Of a DNA stretch of 64,000 nt, positions 17,636 to 26,996 are shown in pieces (the stretch's first letter is position 1; each line of letters starts with the position of its first letter). Location: contig NZ_QUSX01000001.1 in NCBI RefSeq assembly GCF_003933245.1, forward strand, positions 1,488,001 to 1,552,000. Reading direction: 5' to 3'. The position numbers were made by a program, and so were the translations under genes. Source of the DNA: Maribacter algicola. GTDB taxonomy: Bacteria; Bacteroidota; Bacteroidia; Flavobacteriales; Flavobacteriaceae. The notes beneath the pieces are model-generated. The model saw only the letters and a program-made list of their open reading frames with translations. It was not told the origin of the DNA and ran no database searches.

Positions 17636-19414
17636 CTACAATTGTTTATCCATTAATGATATTACTTCACTTGCTTTGTCATAGTCCCTTTGCATTTCTA
17701 CATCCGAAAAAGGGCTATATCTTGCCACTTCACAATTTTGCAGTAATCCAATAAACTCTGTTATCGTAGTTTGTTCTATTCCCTTTTTGGACAATAATTC
17801 AGAAATTTTGTCCTTGCTGAATTCAGAGGTCTCTATTTTTAATCTTGCTTTGAGGTAATTGTGCAGGGCCCTTTCCAATGCAATATAGAAAGCATCCTTG
17901 TTTCCAAGTTCCTTTCTTGCGGCAGAGAGATATTTTCGTGCCAATTTATTGGCACGTTTTACCTTGTTGCCAACGATGTCCTGGGCAATCGCATCCCTTT
18001 TCTTTCTAAAAATGATTGCTAACGGAATTAATAGTAATGGACCTAGAAGCCATAAATAATAATTGGTAGATCCAAAAAAATGGGAAGTGCCTATCTTGGA
18101 GAGATTGGGAGTTAGTTTTATGAAATTAAATTGATTACCGGTTGTAACCACCTGTTGTTTATTGGGTTGTCCTATTGCCGTATTTGATAAGTTTCCACCA
18201 CTATTGGGGCCTTCAAGGACATTGATTATGATTTCGTCTGAATTGAGGGTCTCATATCTTTCAGTTTTTGGATTAAAAAAGCTAAAAGCGATTGCGGGAA
18301 TTGGATATTTGCCCCTAAACGAGGGAACAATCGTGTAGCTATTGCTCACTTTTCCCTGCATTCCGCTTAGGTTGGTTCGTACGTCCTCAGTAAACTCAGG
18401 CTCGTAGACCTCCAATGAGCTGGGAAGTTCCGGTTCTGGAAGCTTGAACAATTTTAAATTTCCCTTGCCATTAACTTCCACGGTGGCCTGTAGTGATTCT
18501 GTGGCATTAAGGTCCGTTTTGGAGGTACTTACAGAAAAATCGAATTCACCAACGGCACCGGTAAAATTTGCAGGTTGATTGGCAGCCGGAAGACTTTTTA
18601 CATTAATGACCCTGTTTCCTGCAGATACCGTTTTATTGGTTTGGGAATAGATCCTACCCCCAAAAAAGTCCCTTCTACTTGTGGGAACATCCACAGTTAC
18701 ATCCAGTGACAATGGTTCAATTTCCAGTTTCCCTACTTTTTGGGGATATAGTACGACCCTTTTCAAAACAACATACCTGTAAGGTTTGCCTTGATAGGTA
18801 CCGTTTTGTGCCGTTAACCTTGAGACTTTAATGTCCTGGCTCCAAAAGTTATTGTAGGTTGGATTGTCAAGTGGCTGGTAATTGGAAACACTTATATTGG
18901 GACTAACATAGAGTTTATATACAACACTGATGGCTTCATTTAGATATGGATTTGTTTTGGAAACCTCGGCCACTAGATGTAGATTTTCGTCGGCAACGTC
19001 ATCTGCGGTCATTTGATCACTGGGTTTATCAACCGCAGCGGTGACTTCTACTTCCTTTGGCAACGATTTATAGGTTTTTCCCCCTATAACGATTGTCGCC
19101 TGTGCTATGGTAAACTTACCCTTTGCCGTTGGGGCCAAGGTGTAGGAATAGGTCTTGGAATAGCTCCTAACGCCATTGATCCAGGATGAACTGATGGACT
19201 GTGAGGGCCCCATTAAGACTCGAAACCCGTTGAAGTCGGGGGGATTGAAATTATCCCCGTCCTTGTTCATCGTAAAGTCGACCCGAAGACGTTCGTTTAG
19301 GCCAAGTTTTGGTTTGCTCAACTGTATTTCAAAGGTAATGGCATCTTCTTCCTGCCCCCAAATTAAAAGGGAGAAAAAGTATAAGGGAACCCATAAAATT
19401 AACTTTTTGATCAT
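17636..19414 (-). CDS. batD: BatD: membrane-anchored periplasmic protein
   Basis: 592 residues with a signal peptide, a long periplasmic part of Ig-like beta domains (oxygen-tolerance BatD domain, PF13584), one membrane helix at about 445-470 (YYLWLLGPLLLIPLAIIF) and a cytoplasmic tail of about 120 residues. It lies between batC and batE with 10- and 2-base gaps. Length and order match Bat operons of Bacteroidota. Confidence 0.9.
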   Translation of the reverse strand: MIKKLILWVPLYFFSLLIWGQEEDAITFEIQLSKPKLGLNERLRVDFTMNKDGDNFNPPDFNGFRVLMGPSQSISSSWINGVRSYSKTYSYTLAPTAKGKFTIAQATIVIGGKTYKSLPKEVEVTAAVDKPSDQMTADDVADENLHLVAEVSKTNPYLNEAISVVYKLYVSPNISVSNYQPLDNPTYNNFWSQDIKVSRLTAQNGTYQGKPYRYVVLKRVVLYPQKVGKLEIEPLSLDVTVDVPTSRRDFFGGRIYSQTNKTVSAGNRVINVKSLPAANQPANFTGAVGEFDFSVSTSKTDLNATESLQATVEVNGKGNLKLFKLPEPELPSSLEVYEPEFTEDVRTNLSGMQGKVSNSYTIVPSFRGKYPIPAIAFSFFNPKTERYETLNSDEIIINVLEGPNSGGNLSNTAIGQPNKQQVVTTGNQFNFIKLTPNLSKIGTSHFFGSTNYYLWLLGPLLLIPLAIIFRKKRDAIAQDIVGNKVKRANKLARKYLSAARKELGNKDAFYIALERALHNYLKARLKIETSEFSKDKISELLSKKGIEQTTITEFIGLLQNCEVARYSPFSDVEMQRDYDKASEVISLMDKQL

Positions 19415-19424
19415 CGTTTTCTGC

Positions 19425-20282
19425 CTACCAATCCTTTTCGTTTTTCACTTTTGCCCCTTTTACCTTTTTGGCATCTATTTTCTCCTGAACCTGCTTTTCA
19501 GCGTTCTGCATGGCCCTGAGTAGATTTTCTACTTGTTGTTTGGAGAGCTGATTAGGTTTTCGTTGCGGTTGGTCCTGGGGTTGGTCGCCTTGTTCAGGTT
19601 TCTTGTTCTGCTCCTCTTTTTGGTCTCCATCTCCTTCTTTGTTCTCATCCTTCTGTTCGTCGCCCTTGTCACCTTCGTTACCATTTTCGCCCTGATCTTT
19701 GTTATCCTGGTTTTGGTCCTCTTTATTGTCCCCGTCCTTATTTTGGTCCTGGTCCTTTTTATCCTCTTGGTCCTGTTGATCTTTATTGTCGTCGTTCTTG
19801 TCCTTGTTTTCCTCCTCTTCCTTTTTTTGCATTTCCTTTGCTAGGGCTAGGTTGTATCGGGTCTCATCATCAGTGGGGTCGTTTCTAAGTGCTTCTTTGT
19901 AGGCTTCCACTGCTTTTGGGTAGTCCTTTCGTTTCATGAATACATTGCCCATATTATGATAGGCTTTGTGCTTATCCTTTTTGGACGTAGCGACTTCTCC
20001 CGCCTCCTTAAATCTTCCAAATGCCTCACTATAGGTCTCATTATTATAATAGGCGGTTCCAAGATTGTAGGGTGCCGCTGCATTTTCAGGACTTTTTGAA
20101 ATGGCCTTCCTGTAGTCTACTTCCGCTTGTAAAAAATTATTTTCGGATAAATTCTTATTTCCATCCCATGTGAGGTTGGTAGAGGTCCTCAAGGCCCTCT
20201 CCTTTTCCTTTGCATCCTCTTCCTGTGAAAAAACGGAAACGGAAATGAAAAGGAGCAAAAATGTATAGATTAATTTTCTCAT
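19425..20282 (-). CDS. batC: BatC: TPR protein with acidic low-complexity tail
   Basis: 285 residues: signal peptide, TPR repeats at about 28-150 (NNETYSEAFGRFKEAGE, KRKDYPKAVEAYKEALR), then about 95 residues built almost only of D, K, E, N, Q and G, and a short basic end (LLRAMQNAEKQVQEKI). Low-complexity acidic tails are common in this family. It starts one base after batB and is part of the same transcript. Confidence 0.88.
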   Translation of the reverse strand: MRKLIYTFLLLFISVSVFSQEEDAKEKERALRTSTNLTWDGNKNLSENNFLQAEVDYRKAISKSPENAAAPYNLGTAYYNNETYSEAFGRFKEAGEVATSKKDKHKAYHNMGNVFMKRKDYPKAVEAYKEALRNDPTDDETRYNLALAKEMQKKEEEENKDKNDDNKDQQDQEDKKDQDQNKDGDNKEDQNQDNKDQGENGNEGDKGDEQKDENKEGDGDQKEEQNKKPEQGDQPQDQPQRKPNQLSKQQVENLLRAMQNAEKQVQEKIDAKKVKGAKVKNEKDW

Positions 20283-20283
20283 T

Positions 20284-21330
20284 TTATTCCGGATGTTTTT
20301 CGTTAAACAAATTGAGTTTCTTCAACCATTTTGTCTTGCGGTCCAAGATAAAAATTTCCAAAAACAGGAACAATAATCCGGCCCCTAGAAACCATTGGAA
20401 TTGATCTTTGTATTCCGCGAATTGTTTGGCTTCGAACTCTTTTTTATCCATTTGCAATAGTTCTTCCTTGATGAAATCCACGGCAGCATCCGTATTGGAA
20501 CCATCAATATAATCTCCGTTGCCCTCTTTGGATATATCTGTCAATACTTCCTCATTCAGTTTGGTGATGACCACAAGACCTTGTGCATCCTTCTTTAAGG
20601 ATTCCATAATACCATTTCTTTTGATGGGGATTACGGATCCCTTTGCAGACCCTACACCAATGGTATAAATGGTAATCCCTTCCTCAACGGCTTTCTCTAC
20701 GGCACTCATTGTTGAATCTTCAGAATGGTCCTCCCCATCAGAAATTATAAACAATACCCTATTGGTCTGTTCCTCGTCATCGTAGAAGGTGGTGGCCAGC
20801 TCTATCGCCTCATTGATAGCCGTTCCTTGCGATGTGAGCATGTCCGTGTTCATATTTTGAAGGAACATTTTGGCGGCTCCATAATCCGTTGTGATCGGCA
20901 GTTGGGGAAAGGCCTGGCCCGCATATGCGATAATGCCAATTCTGTCACTTGCCAATTGATTGATGATTTCTGAAACCAATCGTTTTGCCTTCTCCAAACG
21001 GTTGGGAGCAATGTCCTCTGCCAACATACTCTTGGAAACGTCCACGGCAAAAACGATATCCACACCCTCCCTTTTTACAGTTTCCAATTTAGTGCCTACT
21101 TTGGGATTTACAAGTCCGATAATCAAGGCAGACAGCCCCAAAAGAAAGAAAATGAGTTTGAGGCTACCTTTATAATATGACCTTGTTGGTGTCAATCGCT
21201 TGAGCAAAACCGAATCAGCAAACTTTTTTTGAGTCCTTTTTTTCCAAATCAAGAGCAACATGAATAAGACAATGATCACCGGTATGATGAACAATAGATA
21301 AAAGTATATTTTCTCGTCTAACTGAATCAT
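20284..21330 (-). CDS. batB: BatB: VWA-domain membrane protein
   Basis: 348 residues. Two N-terminal helices (about 8-28 and 58-74), a von Willebrand A domain with an intact metal-binding MIDAS motif DVSKS at D97-S101, and a C-terminal membrane helix. VWA domains bind partner proteins through a divalent metal. MoxR ATPases act with VWA proteins as chaperones, and moxR heads this operon. Follows batA by 3 bases. Confidence 0.92.
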   Translation of the reverse strand: MIQLDEKIYFYLLFIIPVIIVLFMLLLIWKKRTQKKFADSVLLKRLTPTRSYYKGSLKLIFFLLGLSALIIGLVNPKVGTKLETVKREGVDIVFAVDVSKSMLAEDIAPNRLEKAKRLVSEIINQLASDRIGIIAYAGQAFPQLPITTDYGAAKMFLQNMNTDMLTSQGTAINEAIELATTFYDDEEQTNRVLFIISDGEDHSEDSTMSAVEKAVEEGITIYTIGVGSAKGSVIPIKRNGIMESLKKDAQGLVVITKLNEEVLTDISKEGNGDYIDGSNTDAAVDFIKEELLQMDKKEFEAKQFAEYKDQFQWFLGAGLLFLFLEIFILDRKTKWLKKLNLFNEKHPE

Positions 21331-21333
21331 TTG

Positions 21334-22332
21334 CTATATAAAACTTCTAAATAGTGTATTTCTCAAAATCCATTCCAAAAGGAGTAGGGCTCCTGCAAGT
21401 AGCACCCAAGGTCTAAACTTCTCCTCATATCGGTAATATTTGAATTCCTCGATATCCGTTTTTTCCAGTTTATTGATCTCATCGTAGATTTCCTCGAGGG
21501 TCTCATTATCCGTCGCCCTAAAGTATTTTCCACCGGTCACATTGGCAATGTTTTTCAAAAGCTCTTCGTCAATTTCCACTTGGCGCATGCCATATCTGTA
21601 AGACCCATCAGCATTATATGCGACTGGTGATAGGGCATTACCATTGGTTCCCAATCCTATTGTATAGGTTTTAATATCGTATTCCACGGCCAGGTCCGCT
21701 GCGGTCTGTGGTTCAATGAAACCAGAGTTGTTTACCCCATCGGTGAGTAGAATGATGATTTTACTTTTGGCCTTGCTTTCCTTTAGTCTATTCACTGATA
21801 TGGAAAGTCCCATACCAATGGCGGTTCCATCCTCAAGTTGACCATAAGTTATTTCCTGCAAGGAGTTTAGAACGATGTTTTTATCTGTAGTTATTGGAGT
21901 TTTTGTATAACCTTCACCTGCATAGGCCACCAAACCAATACGGTCATTGGGTCTTTTCTTTATAAAATCAGCGGCTACTTCCTTAAGGGCCGCTAGGCGA
22001 TTTGGTTTTAAATCCCTTGCCAACATACTTGAGGAAACATCGATGGCCATTACGATATCGATACCCCTTGTGGTTTTGGTGCGGGTAGAGATATCCTCTG
22101 TTTGGGGCCTGGCCATGGCGACAATTATGGCACTTAATGCCAAAAGCCTTAGGAGAAAAAGCCCTGGTTTTAACTTTGGAAGGAAACTTTTATGTTTGAA
22201 GCTTTTTACCGTCGCTATTTTCAGTGCTGCCGTTTCCTCCTTGCGTTTAAAGATATACCATGCTATCGCTAAGGGCAGTAATAAAAACAGCCAAAAGAAA
22301 TCTGGATTTGCGAATGATATATTATTTAACAT
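21334..22332 (-). CDS. batA: BatA: VWA-domain membrane protein
   Basis: 332 residues with the same plan as BatB: N-terminal helices at about 11-28 and 57-74, VWA domain with MIDAS DVSSS at D98-S102, and a final helix. The two are clear paralogues. Directly abuts the 554-residue gene (no gap). Confidence 0.93.
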   Translation of the reverse strand: MLNNISFANPDFFWLFLLLPLAIAWYIFKRKEETAALKIATVKSFKHKSFLPKLKPGLFLLRLLALSAIIVAMARPQTEDISTRTKTTRGIDIVMAIDVSSSMLARDLKPNRLAALKEVAADFIKKRPNDRIGLVAYAGEGYTKTPITTDKNIVLNSLQEITYGQLEDGTAIGMGLSISVNRLKESKAKSKIIILLTDGVNNSGFIEPQTAADLAVEYDIKTYTIGLGTNGNALSPVAYNADGSYRYGMRQVEIDEELLKNIANVTGGKYFRATDNETLEEIYDEINKLEKTDIEEFKYYRYEEKFRPWVLLAGALLLLEWILRNTLFRSFI

Positions 22333-23997
22333 TTAAACGTCCGTTTTTACCTCCACACTGGAAAGAATCCTATCAACAATGTCTTGCGCATAGGTATCGT
22401 CGTCCAACCAAGTGAGGATTACGTTTTGTTGAAAACCCTTACCCCCAAAGAGAAGCACGGCGTACTTACCTTTAACCAGTTCTTTGGAATTTGGAACTGG
22501 AAAATTCCCAGAACCATATACTTTAATGCCTTTTACACCACTAACGGTAGTGAATTCCTCTTGCTTTGTAATGATATTCTTTGTTCCCTGTCCCTCAAAC
22601 CCCTTTATTATCTGTTCAATGGTCTGTTCAAAGGGAGCTTCCATTTCTGGGTTCATGGTCAAGGAAGTCGTCCCAACCGTAAAAAGTCCTATGGGGCTAT
22701 GGTACGCAAAGGCCTGAATGTCTTGAATATTGGCCTTTGCCTCCGGTGGTAGTTTCACTTCTTGCCGTACCAATACTTTTGGGGTTTCCAGAAGGATGGG
22801 AGGAAATCCATATGAACTTGAAATCCATTCTCCTTCCAACAATTCCTTTGTGGGGTGGCCAAGGACCGTATCCTTCAAGTAGGTAAACCCAAATTTAAAC
22901 CCTGCAATTAACACTCCAAGAACAATGACTCCGGCCAATGTAGATAGTCCAATGATCAATTTCCTTTTTTGTTTTCTTCGGCTCAACTCTTCCAGATACT
23001 CCGCTTGTTGCATCAACTCTTCTTCCGTGGGTTCCGGGATTGCTTCATGGGTCTTGACCACAATTTGTTCCACCAATTTACGGTCCTGTTCCGCCACGGA
23101 CAACGAAGGTTTTGTTCTGGCGAATTTCACCAAATCTGCGGTCTGTAGTATGTTCTTAAATTGTTGGATCGTATCCTTGTCCAATTGTAACTCCCCGGAA
23201 TCGCTCAGGAGCTCCAATCGTTCTATCAATTGTCCCGTAGTACTTTCCAAGGCGGCTACGTTTGCTTCCTCTTCCAAATAGGCACGTACGATCGTGGTCA
23301 ATTCCGAATAATATTCCTTGAATTCGTCCTGAATCAAATACTTGGAGTTCTCAAGTCTTTTCAATTCTAATAGCGCTCTATCGTAGGGGGGCAACAAGGC
23401 TTCTTTTTCTTCTTGGGTAAGGGGCTTTTTTCGGATAAAGAACCAATAAAAAAGGCCTCCAAGAATCAATAAAGCCAATAGCCCGATTACCAAATATTTC
23501 CACCAATCTATGTAGCTTTTCTCTACATTGATCAGGGGTTTTATGTCGTACATTTTTTGGGCTATGGTATCCACTGGAACAGTTTCCACATTGACCAACA
23601 TGCTATCCGTAAAATACCCTATGCCATTGATTTCAATGCGTTGGGCGGGTAGTTTATAGGACCCTGAATCAAATTGGGTAAGGGCATATATTTTTTCGAG
23701 TGTTAGCCTGTCTTTTTTACGGGTGGTATCCGTGGCGAACGCCTCAACGGTCTCCAAAGGTGAAAAGGTCTGACCTTCCGGAAATATGACCTGATCCGTA
23801 GAATCCACCTCCACGGATACTTTCCATTGCACCTGTTCCCCAATTTTAATGTACGTAGTGTCTACGGACGTTCTGATATTTGGATTTTCTTGGGCAATTA
23901 CGGTCGAAATGGTAAAAAGAAGACACGGCAATATCACGAATCTTGCTATTCGCGATATCGAACAATATTTGGTCCTAATCTTTCGCATTTTTATCAA
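22333..23997 (-). CDS. Bat-operon membrane protein with DUF4381-like part
   Basis: 554 residues. Signal peptide; periplasmic beta-rich domain; membrane helix at about 165-187 (YLVIGLLALLILGGLFYWFFI); a cytoplasmic helical region (PPYDRALLELKRLE, EYYSELTTIVRAYLEEE) like DUF4381; a second helix at about 345-368; and a C-terminal domain of about 180 residues after it that I do not recognise. The last part looks like an added domain. It sits where many Bat operons have a shorter DUF4381-type gene. It overlaps the DUF58 gene by 4 bases. Confidence 0.75.
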   Translation of the reverse strand: MIKMRKIRTKYCSISRIARFVILPCLLFTISTVIAQENPNIRTSVDTTYIKIGEQVQWKVSVEVDSTDQVIFPEGQTFSPLETVEAFATDTTRKKDRLTLEKIYALTQFDSGSYKLPAQRIEINGIGYFTDSMLVNVETVPVDTIAQKMYDIKPLINVEKSYIDWWKYLVIGLLALLILGGLFYWFFIRKKPLTQEEKEALLPPYDRALLELKRLENSKYLIQDEFKEYYSELTTIVRAYLEEEANVAALESTTGQLIERLELLSDSGELQLDKDTIQQFKNILQTADLVKFARTKPSLSVAEQDRKLVEQIVVKTHEAIPEPTEEELMQQAEYLEELSRRKQKRKLIIGLSTLAGVIVLGVLIAGFKFGFTYLKDTVLGHPTKELLEGEWISSSYGFPPILLETPKVLVRQEVKLPPEAKANIQDIQAFAYHSPIGLFTVGTTSLTMNPEMEAPFEQTIEQIIKGFEGQGTKNIITKQEEFTTVSGVKGIKVYGSGNFPVPNSKELVKGKYAVLLFGGKGFQQNVILTWLDDDTYAQDIVDRILSSVEVKTDV

Positions 23998-24860
23998 CCC
24001 CTTCTTTTAAAGTAACCTAACAGCTTTTTTACATAGCTTTCATCCACCCTGCAATCCAAAACCCCACAGCCCGCCTTGGTAAAGGTCTCCTTGAAATAAT
24101 TCACACGCTCTGTATAGTACTCGGCATAAGCATTACGGACTTTTTTAGACTGGGTATTGATCAGCTGTACCGCACCTGTCTCCGCATCCATCATCTGGAC
24201 CACGCCTAGGTTTGGGATTTCTACTTCCCGCTCGTCATATACTCGTATTCCGGTGACATCATGTTTGTTTCCCGTAATTTTTAGGGTCTTTTCGTAGTCT
24301 TCCGCTATGAAATCTGATAGTACGAAAACGATGGCCTTTTTCTTCATCACATTGGTGAGGTACTTCAGGGCTTCTCCGATATCCGTTTTATTGCTTTTGG
24401 GTGTAAACTCTAATAATTCACGAATAATCCTCAGAACATGGGTCTTTCCCTTTTTTGGCGGGATGAAAAGTTCCACCTCGTCCGAAAACAAAAGGACCCC
24501 CACCTTATCGTTATTTTGTAAGGCACTAAAGGCCAACGTGGCCGATATTTCCGTAACAATTTCGTTCTTGAACTGATTTTTTGTGCCGAAAAATTCCGAA
24601 CCGCTCACATCCACCATGAGCATCATGGTCAGTTCCCTTTCCTCCTCAAAAACCTTTACGTACGGCTCGTTGTAGCGTGCGGTTACGTTCCAATCAATAC
24701 TTCGTACATCGTCCCCAAATTGATACTGCCTTACCTCACTGAAGGTCATACCCCTTCCCTTGAACGTAGAATGGTACTCCCCACCAAAAATATGGTCGGA
24801 GAGACGACGTGTCTTAATTTCAATCTTACGGACTTTTTTGAGTAGTTCTTTGGTATCCAT
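23994..24860 (-). CDS. DUF58 protein of the Bat operon
   Basis: 288 residues. Contains the family core (FKGRGMTFSEVRQYQFGDD, then RSIDWNVTARYNEPYVK) and a VWA-like fold with DVSGS in place of a full MIDAS motif. DUF58 proteins are regularly encoded beside MoxR ATPases and VWA proteins and are thought to be clients or adaptors. It is separated from moxR by 87 bases holding an odd repeat, and overlaps the next gene by 4 bases. Confidence 0.9.
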   Translation of the reverse strand: MDTKELLKKVRKIEIKTRRLSDHIFGGEYHSTFKGRGMTFSEVRQYQFGDDVRSIDWNVTARYNEPYVKVFEEERELTMMLMVDVSGSEFFGTKNQFKNEIVTEISATLAFSALQNNDKVGVLLFSDEVELFIPPKKGKTHVLRIIRELLEFTPKSNKTDIGEALKYLTNVMKKKAIVFVLSDFIAEDYEKTLKITGNKHDVTGIRVYDEREVEIPNLGVVQMMDAETGAVQLINTQSKKVRNAYAEYYTERVNYFKETFTKAGCGVLDCRVDESYVKKLLGYFKRRG

Positions 24861-24873
24861 TTGGTTTAGTAAA

Positions 24874-24944
24874 CAGTTTTCAGCAAGCAGTATTCAGTAG
24901 GGAACACAAGAGGTGTACTGCCAACTGCATCCGCCAACCGCCCA
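24874..24944. repeat. Imperfect inverted repeat of CAGT-rich units inside the Bat operon
   Basis: The moxR-DUF58 gap holds three CAGT units in 24874-24900 (cagttttcagcaagcagt, then attcagtag) and, at 24914-24944, the reverse-complement type (actgccaactgc, then ccgccaaccgccc). The two halves can pair imperfectly. It may be a non-coding mobile or recombination-prone repeat, or an RNA processing hairpin. No coding capacity. Confidence 0.45.
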
Positions 24945-24947
24945 CTT

Positions 24948-25949
24948 TTAGGGTACTTCTATCTCGTTTACGATTTTGTTGATGATTTCCTCAGAAGTAA
25001 TGTTTTCGGCTTCCGCCTCATAGGTGATCCCTATTCTATGTCTTAGAACATCATGGACAACGGCCCTAACATCCTCTGGAACAACATAGCCCCTTCTTTT
25101 GATAAATGCATAGCATTTTGCCGCTATCCCTAAATTGATACTGCCCCTTGGTGAGGCTCCAAAGCTGATAAGGGGCTTCAGTTTTTCAAGATTGTATTTT
25201 TCAGGATATCGGGTGGCAAAAATGATGTCAAGGATATATTTTTCAATTTTTTCGTCCATGTAGACTTCCCTAACCGCCTTTTGGGCACTCAAAATCTGAT
25301 TTACGGAAATTACGGGCTTCACGTTCTCGAATCCTCCCAAAAGGTTTTGGCGCATAATCAACTGTTCCTCGTTCATTTTGGGATAGTCGATCACCGTTTT
25401 TAACATAAAACGGTCTACCTGTGCTTCTGGCAAAGGATAGGTACCTTCTTGTTCTACAGGGTTTTGGGTGGCCATTACCAAAAAGGGCTTATCAAGTACA
25501 AAGGTTTCGTCCCCAATGGTAACCTGTTTTTCCTGCATGGCCTCCAGTAGGGCAGACTGAACTTTCGCCGGAGCCCTATTGATTTCGTCAGCAAGGACAA
25601 AATTTGCAAAAATGGGTCCCTTCTTTATGGAAAAATCGTTCTCTTTTATATTGTAAATGAGCGTTCCCACAACATCGGCTGGAAGTAGGTCCGGGGTGAA
25701 CTGTATTCGGCTAAAACTTCCTTTTACGGCCTTTGCCAACGTGTTGATGGCCAAAGTCTTTGCCAAACCGGGAACACCTTCCAAAAGGATATGCCCCTGG
25801 CCCAGAAGTCCTATCAACAATCGCTCCACCATGTGTTTCTGTCCTACAATGACTTTATTCATTTCCAGAACAAGTAAATCTATAAATGCGCTTTCCTGTG
25901 CTATTTTCTCATTGACCGCACTTATGTCTACAGTTGTATTTTCTTCCAT
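24948..25949 (-). CDS. MoxR-family AAA+ ATPase
   Basis: 333 residues. Walker A GVPGLAKT at 58-65, Walker B FVLADEINR at 117-125 with D121 and E122, and sensor motif VMATQNPVEQEGTYPLPEAQ(VDRF). MoxR ATPases act as chaperones that help insert cofactors or assemble VWA-containing complexes. First gene of the Bat operon. A TTTG-N21-TAAATTTC promoter lies upstream at 25969-26001. Confidence 0.95.
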   Translation of the reverse strand: MEENTTVDISAVNEKIAQESAFIDLLVLEMNKVIVGQKHMVERLLIGLLGQGHILLEGVPGLAKTLAINTLAKAVKGSFSRIQFTPDLLPADVVGTLIYNIKENDFSIKKGPIFANFVLADEINRAPAKVQSALLEAMQEKQVTIGDETFVLDKPFLVMATQNPVEQEGTYPLPEAQVDRFMLKTVIDYPKMNEEQLIMRQNLLGGFENVKPVISVNQILSAQKAVREVYMDEKIEKYILDIIFATRYPEKYNLEKLKPLISFGASPRGSINLGIAAKCYAFIKRRGYVVPEDVRAVVHDVLRHRIGITYEAEAENITSEEIINKIVNEIEVP

Positions 25950-25968
25950 GTATCAGATACTATTTCGC

Positions 25969-26001
25969 GAAATTTAGCTAAAAATTTAACAGTTGTGCAA
26001 A
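25969..26001 (-). promoter_or_regulatory. Promoter of the moxR-bat operon
   Basis: On the minus strand TTTG (-33) is followed after 21 bases by TAAATTTC, one mismatch from TAnnTTTG, and lies 20 bases before the moxR start. Spacing fits Bacteroidota promoters. Confidence 0.5.
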
Positions 26002-26034
26002 TTGAAAATTAATTGGTTGAGTAGCTGTTAACGA

Positions 26035-26067
26035 TTGGTTAAAAAATACCAGAAGGCCTTATTTTTG
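26035..26067 (+). promoter_or_regulatory. Promoter of the aldo/keto reductase unit
   Basis: TTG at 26035-26037, 22 bases, then TATTTTTG at 26060-26067, a perfect -7 box, 40 bases before the ATG at 26107. Divergent from the moxR promoter. Confidence 0.5.
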
Positions 26068-26106
26068 TGAAGTATTTATGGTATTTCTTTTTAATTTAAC
26101 TTCTTT

Positions 26107-26982
26107 ATGAAAAACGCTTCGGAATATTCTAAAATTATTGCTGGTACCATGACCTGGGGAAAATGGGGGAAAAAACTTTCAACAGATGAAATGGTGCGCT
26201 TGATGAAGCATTGCATGGACCTTGGAATTACTACTTTTGACCATGCGGATATCTATGGGGATTATACCACCGAAACCGAATTTGGCACCGCTTTTCAAAA
26301 AAGTGCCATCAAAAGGGAAAAAGTTCAATTTATAAGTAAATGTGGTATACAGTTTAAGGTAGCGTCCAGGGAAAATACAGTAAAGCATTACGACTATAAT
26401 AGCAGATATATTATTTGGTCCGTGGAACAATCATTGCAAAAATTAAGGACGGATTATTTAGATCTTCTATTGTTGCATAGACCTAGCCCTTTGATGGATG
26501 CTGGTGAAATTTATGAAGCTATTTCAAAATTGAAACAAGAAGGAAAAATCAAGCAATTTGGCGTCTCAAACTTTACTCCTTCACAGATTAAATTGTTGGA
26601 AACTACCATAAAGGTCGAAGGAAACCAAGTAGAATGTTCCCTGACCAATAACGAGGTTATGGAAAACGGAACCCTTGATGATTGTGTCATTAATGGACGG
26701 ATGGCCATGGCATGGAGTCCTTTGGGAACCTATTTTAGAAAATCTTCTGACCAGACCAAGCGTATCCAAAGAATACTTGATCAATTGGTGCCAAAGTATG
26801 GTGCCACGGCAGACCAGTTATTGCTTGCCTGGGTTTTAAGGCATCCTGCAAAAATATTTCCGGTAGTGGGTACCGTCACGCCAGAAAGGATCGCCTTGGC
26901 CAAAGCAGCATTGAAGATTCACATGGAATTGGAAGATTGGTTTCTTTTATTGGAGGCTAGTTATGGTAACGAAGTTGCATAA
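26107..26982 (+). CDS. Aldo/keto reductase (YdhF-like)
   Basis: NADPH-dependent reductase of carbonyl compounds with a TIM barrel. 291 residues. The catalytic tetrad is complete: D45 and Y50 in FDHADIYGDY, K78 in FISKCG, H124 in LLLHRPSPLM. It most resembles the YdhF-type group (GTMTWGKW at the start). Natural substrate not predictable. The SDR gene follows 14 bases later, so the two reductases are probably made together. Confidence 0.9.
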   Translation: MKNASEYSKIIAGTMTWGKWGKKLSTDEMVRLMKHCMDLGITTFDHADIYGDYTTETEFGTAFQKSAIKREKVQFISKCGIQFKVASRENTVKHYDYNSRYIIWSVEQSLQKLRTDYLDLLLLHRPSPLMDAGEIYEAISKLKQEGKIKQFGVSNFTPSQIKLLETTIKVEGNQVECSLTNNEVMENGTLDDCVINGRMAMAWSPLGTYFRKSSDQTKRIQRILDQLVPKYGATADQLLLAWVLRHPAKIFPVVGTVTPERIALAKAALKIHMELEDWFLLLEASYGNEVA

Positions 26983-26996
26983 TTAAAGATTTTAAA

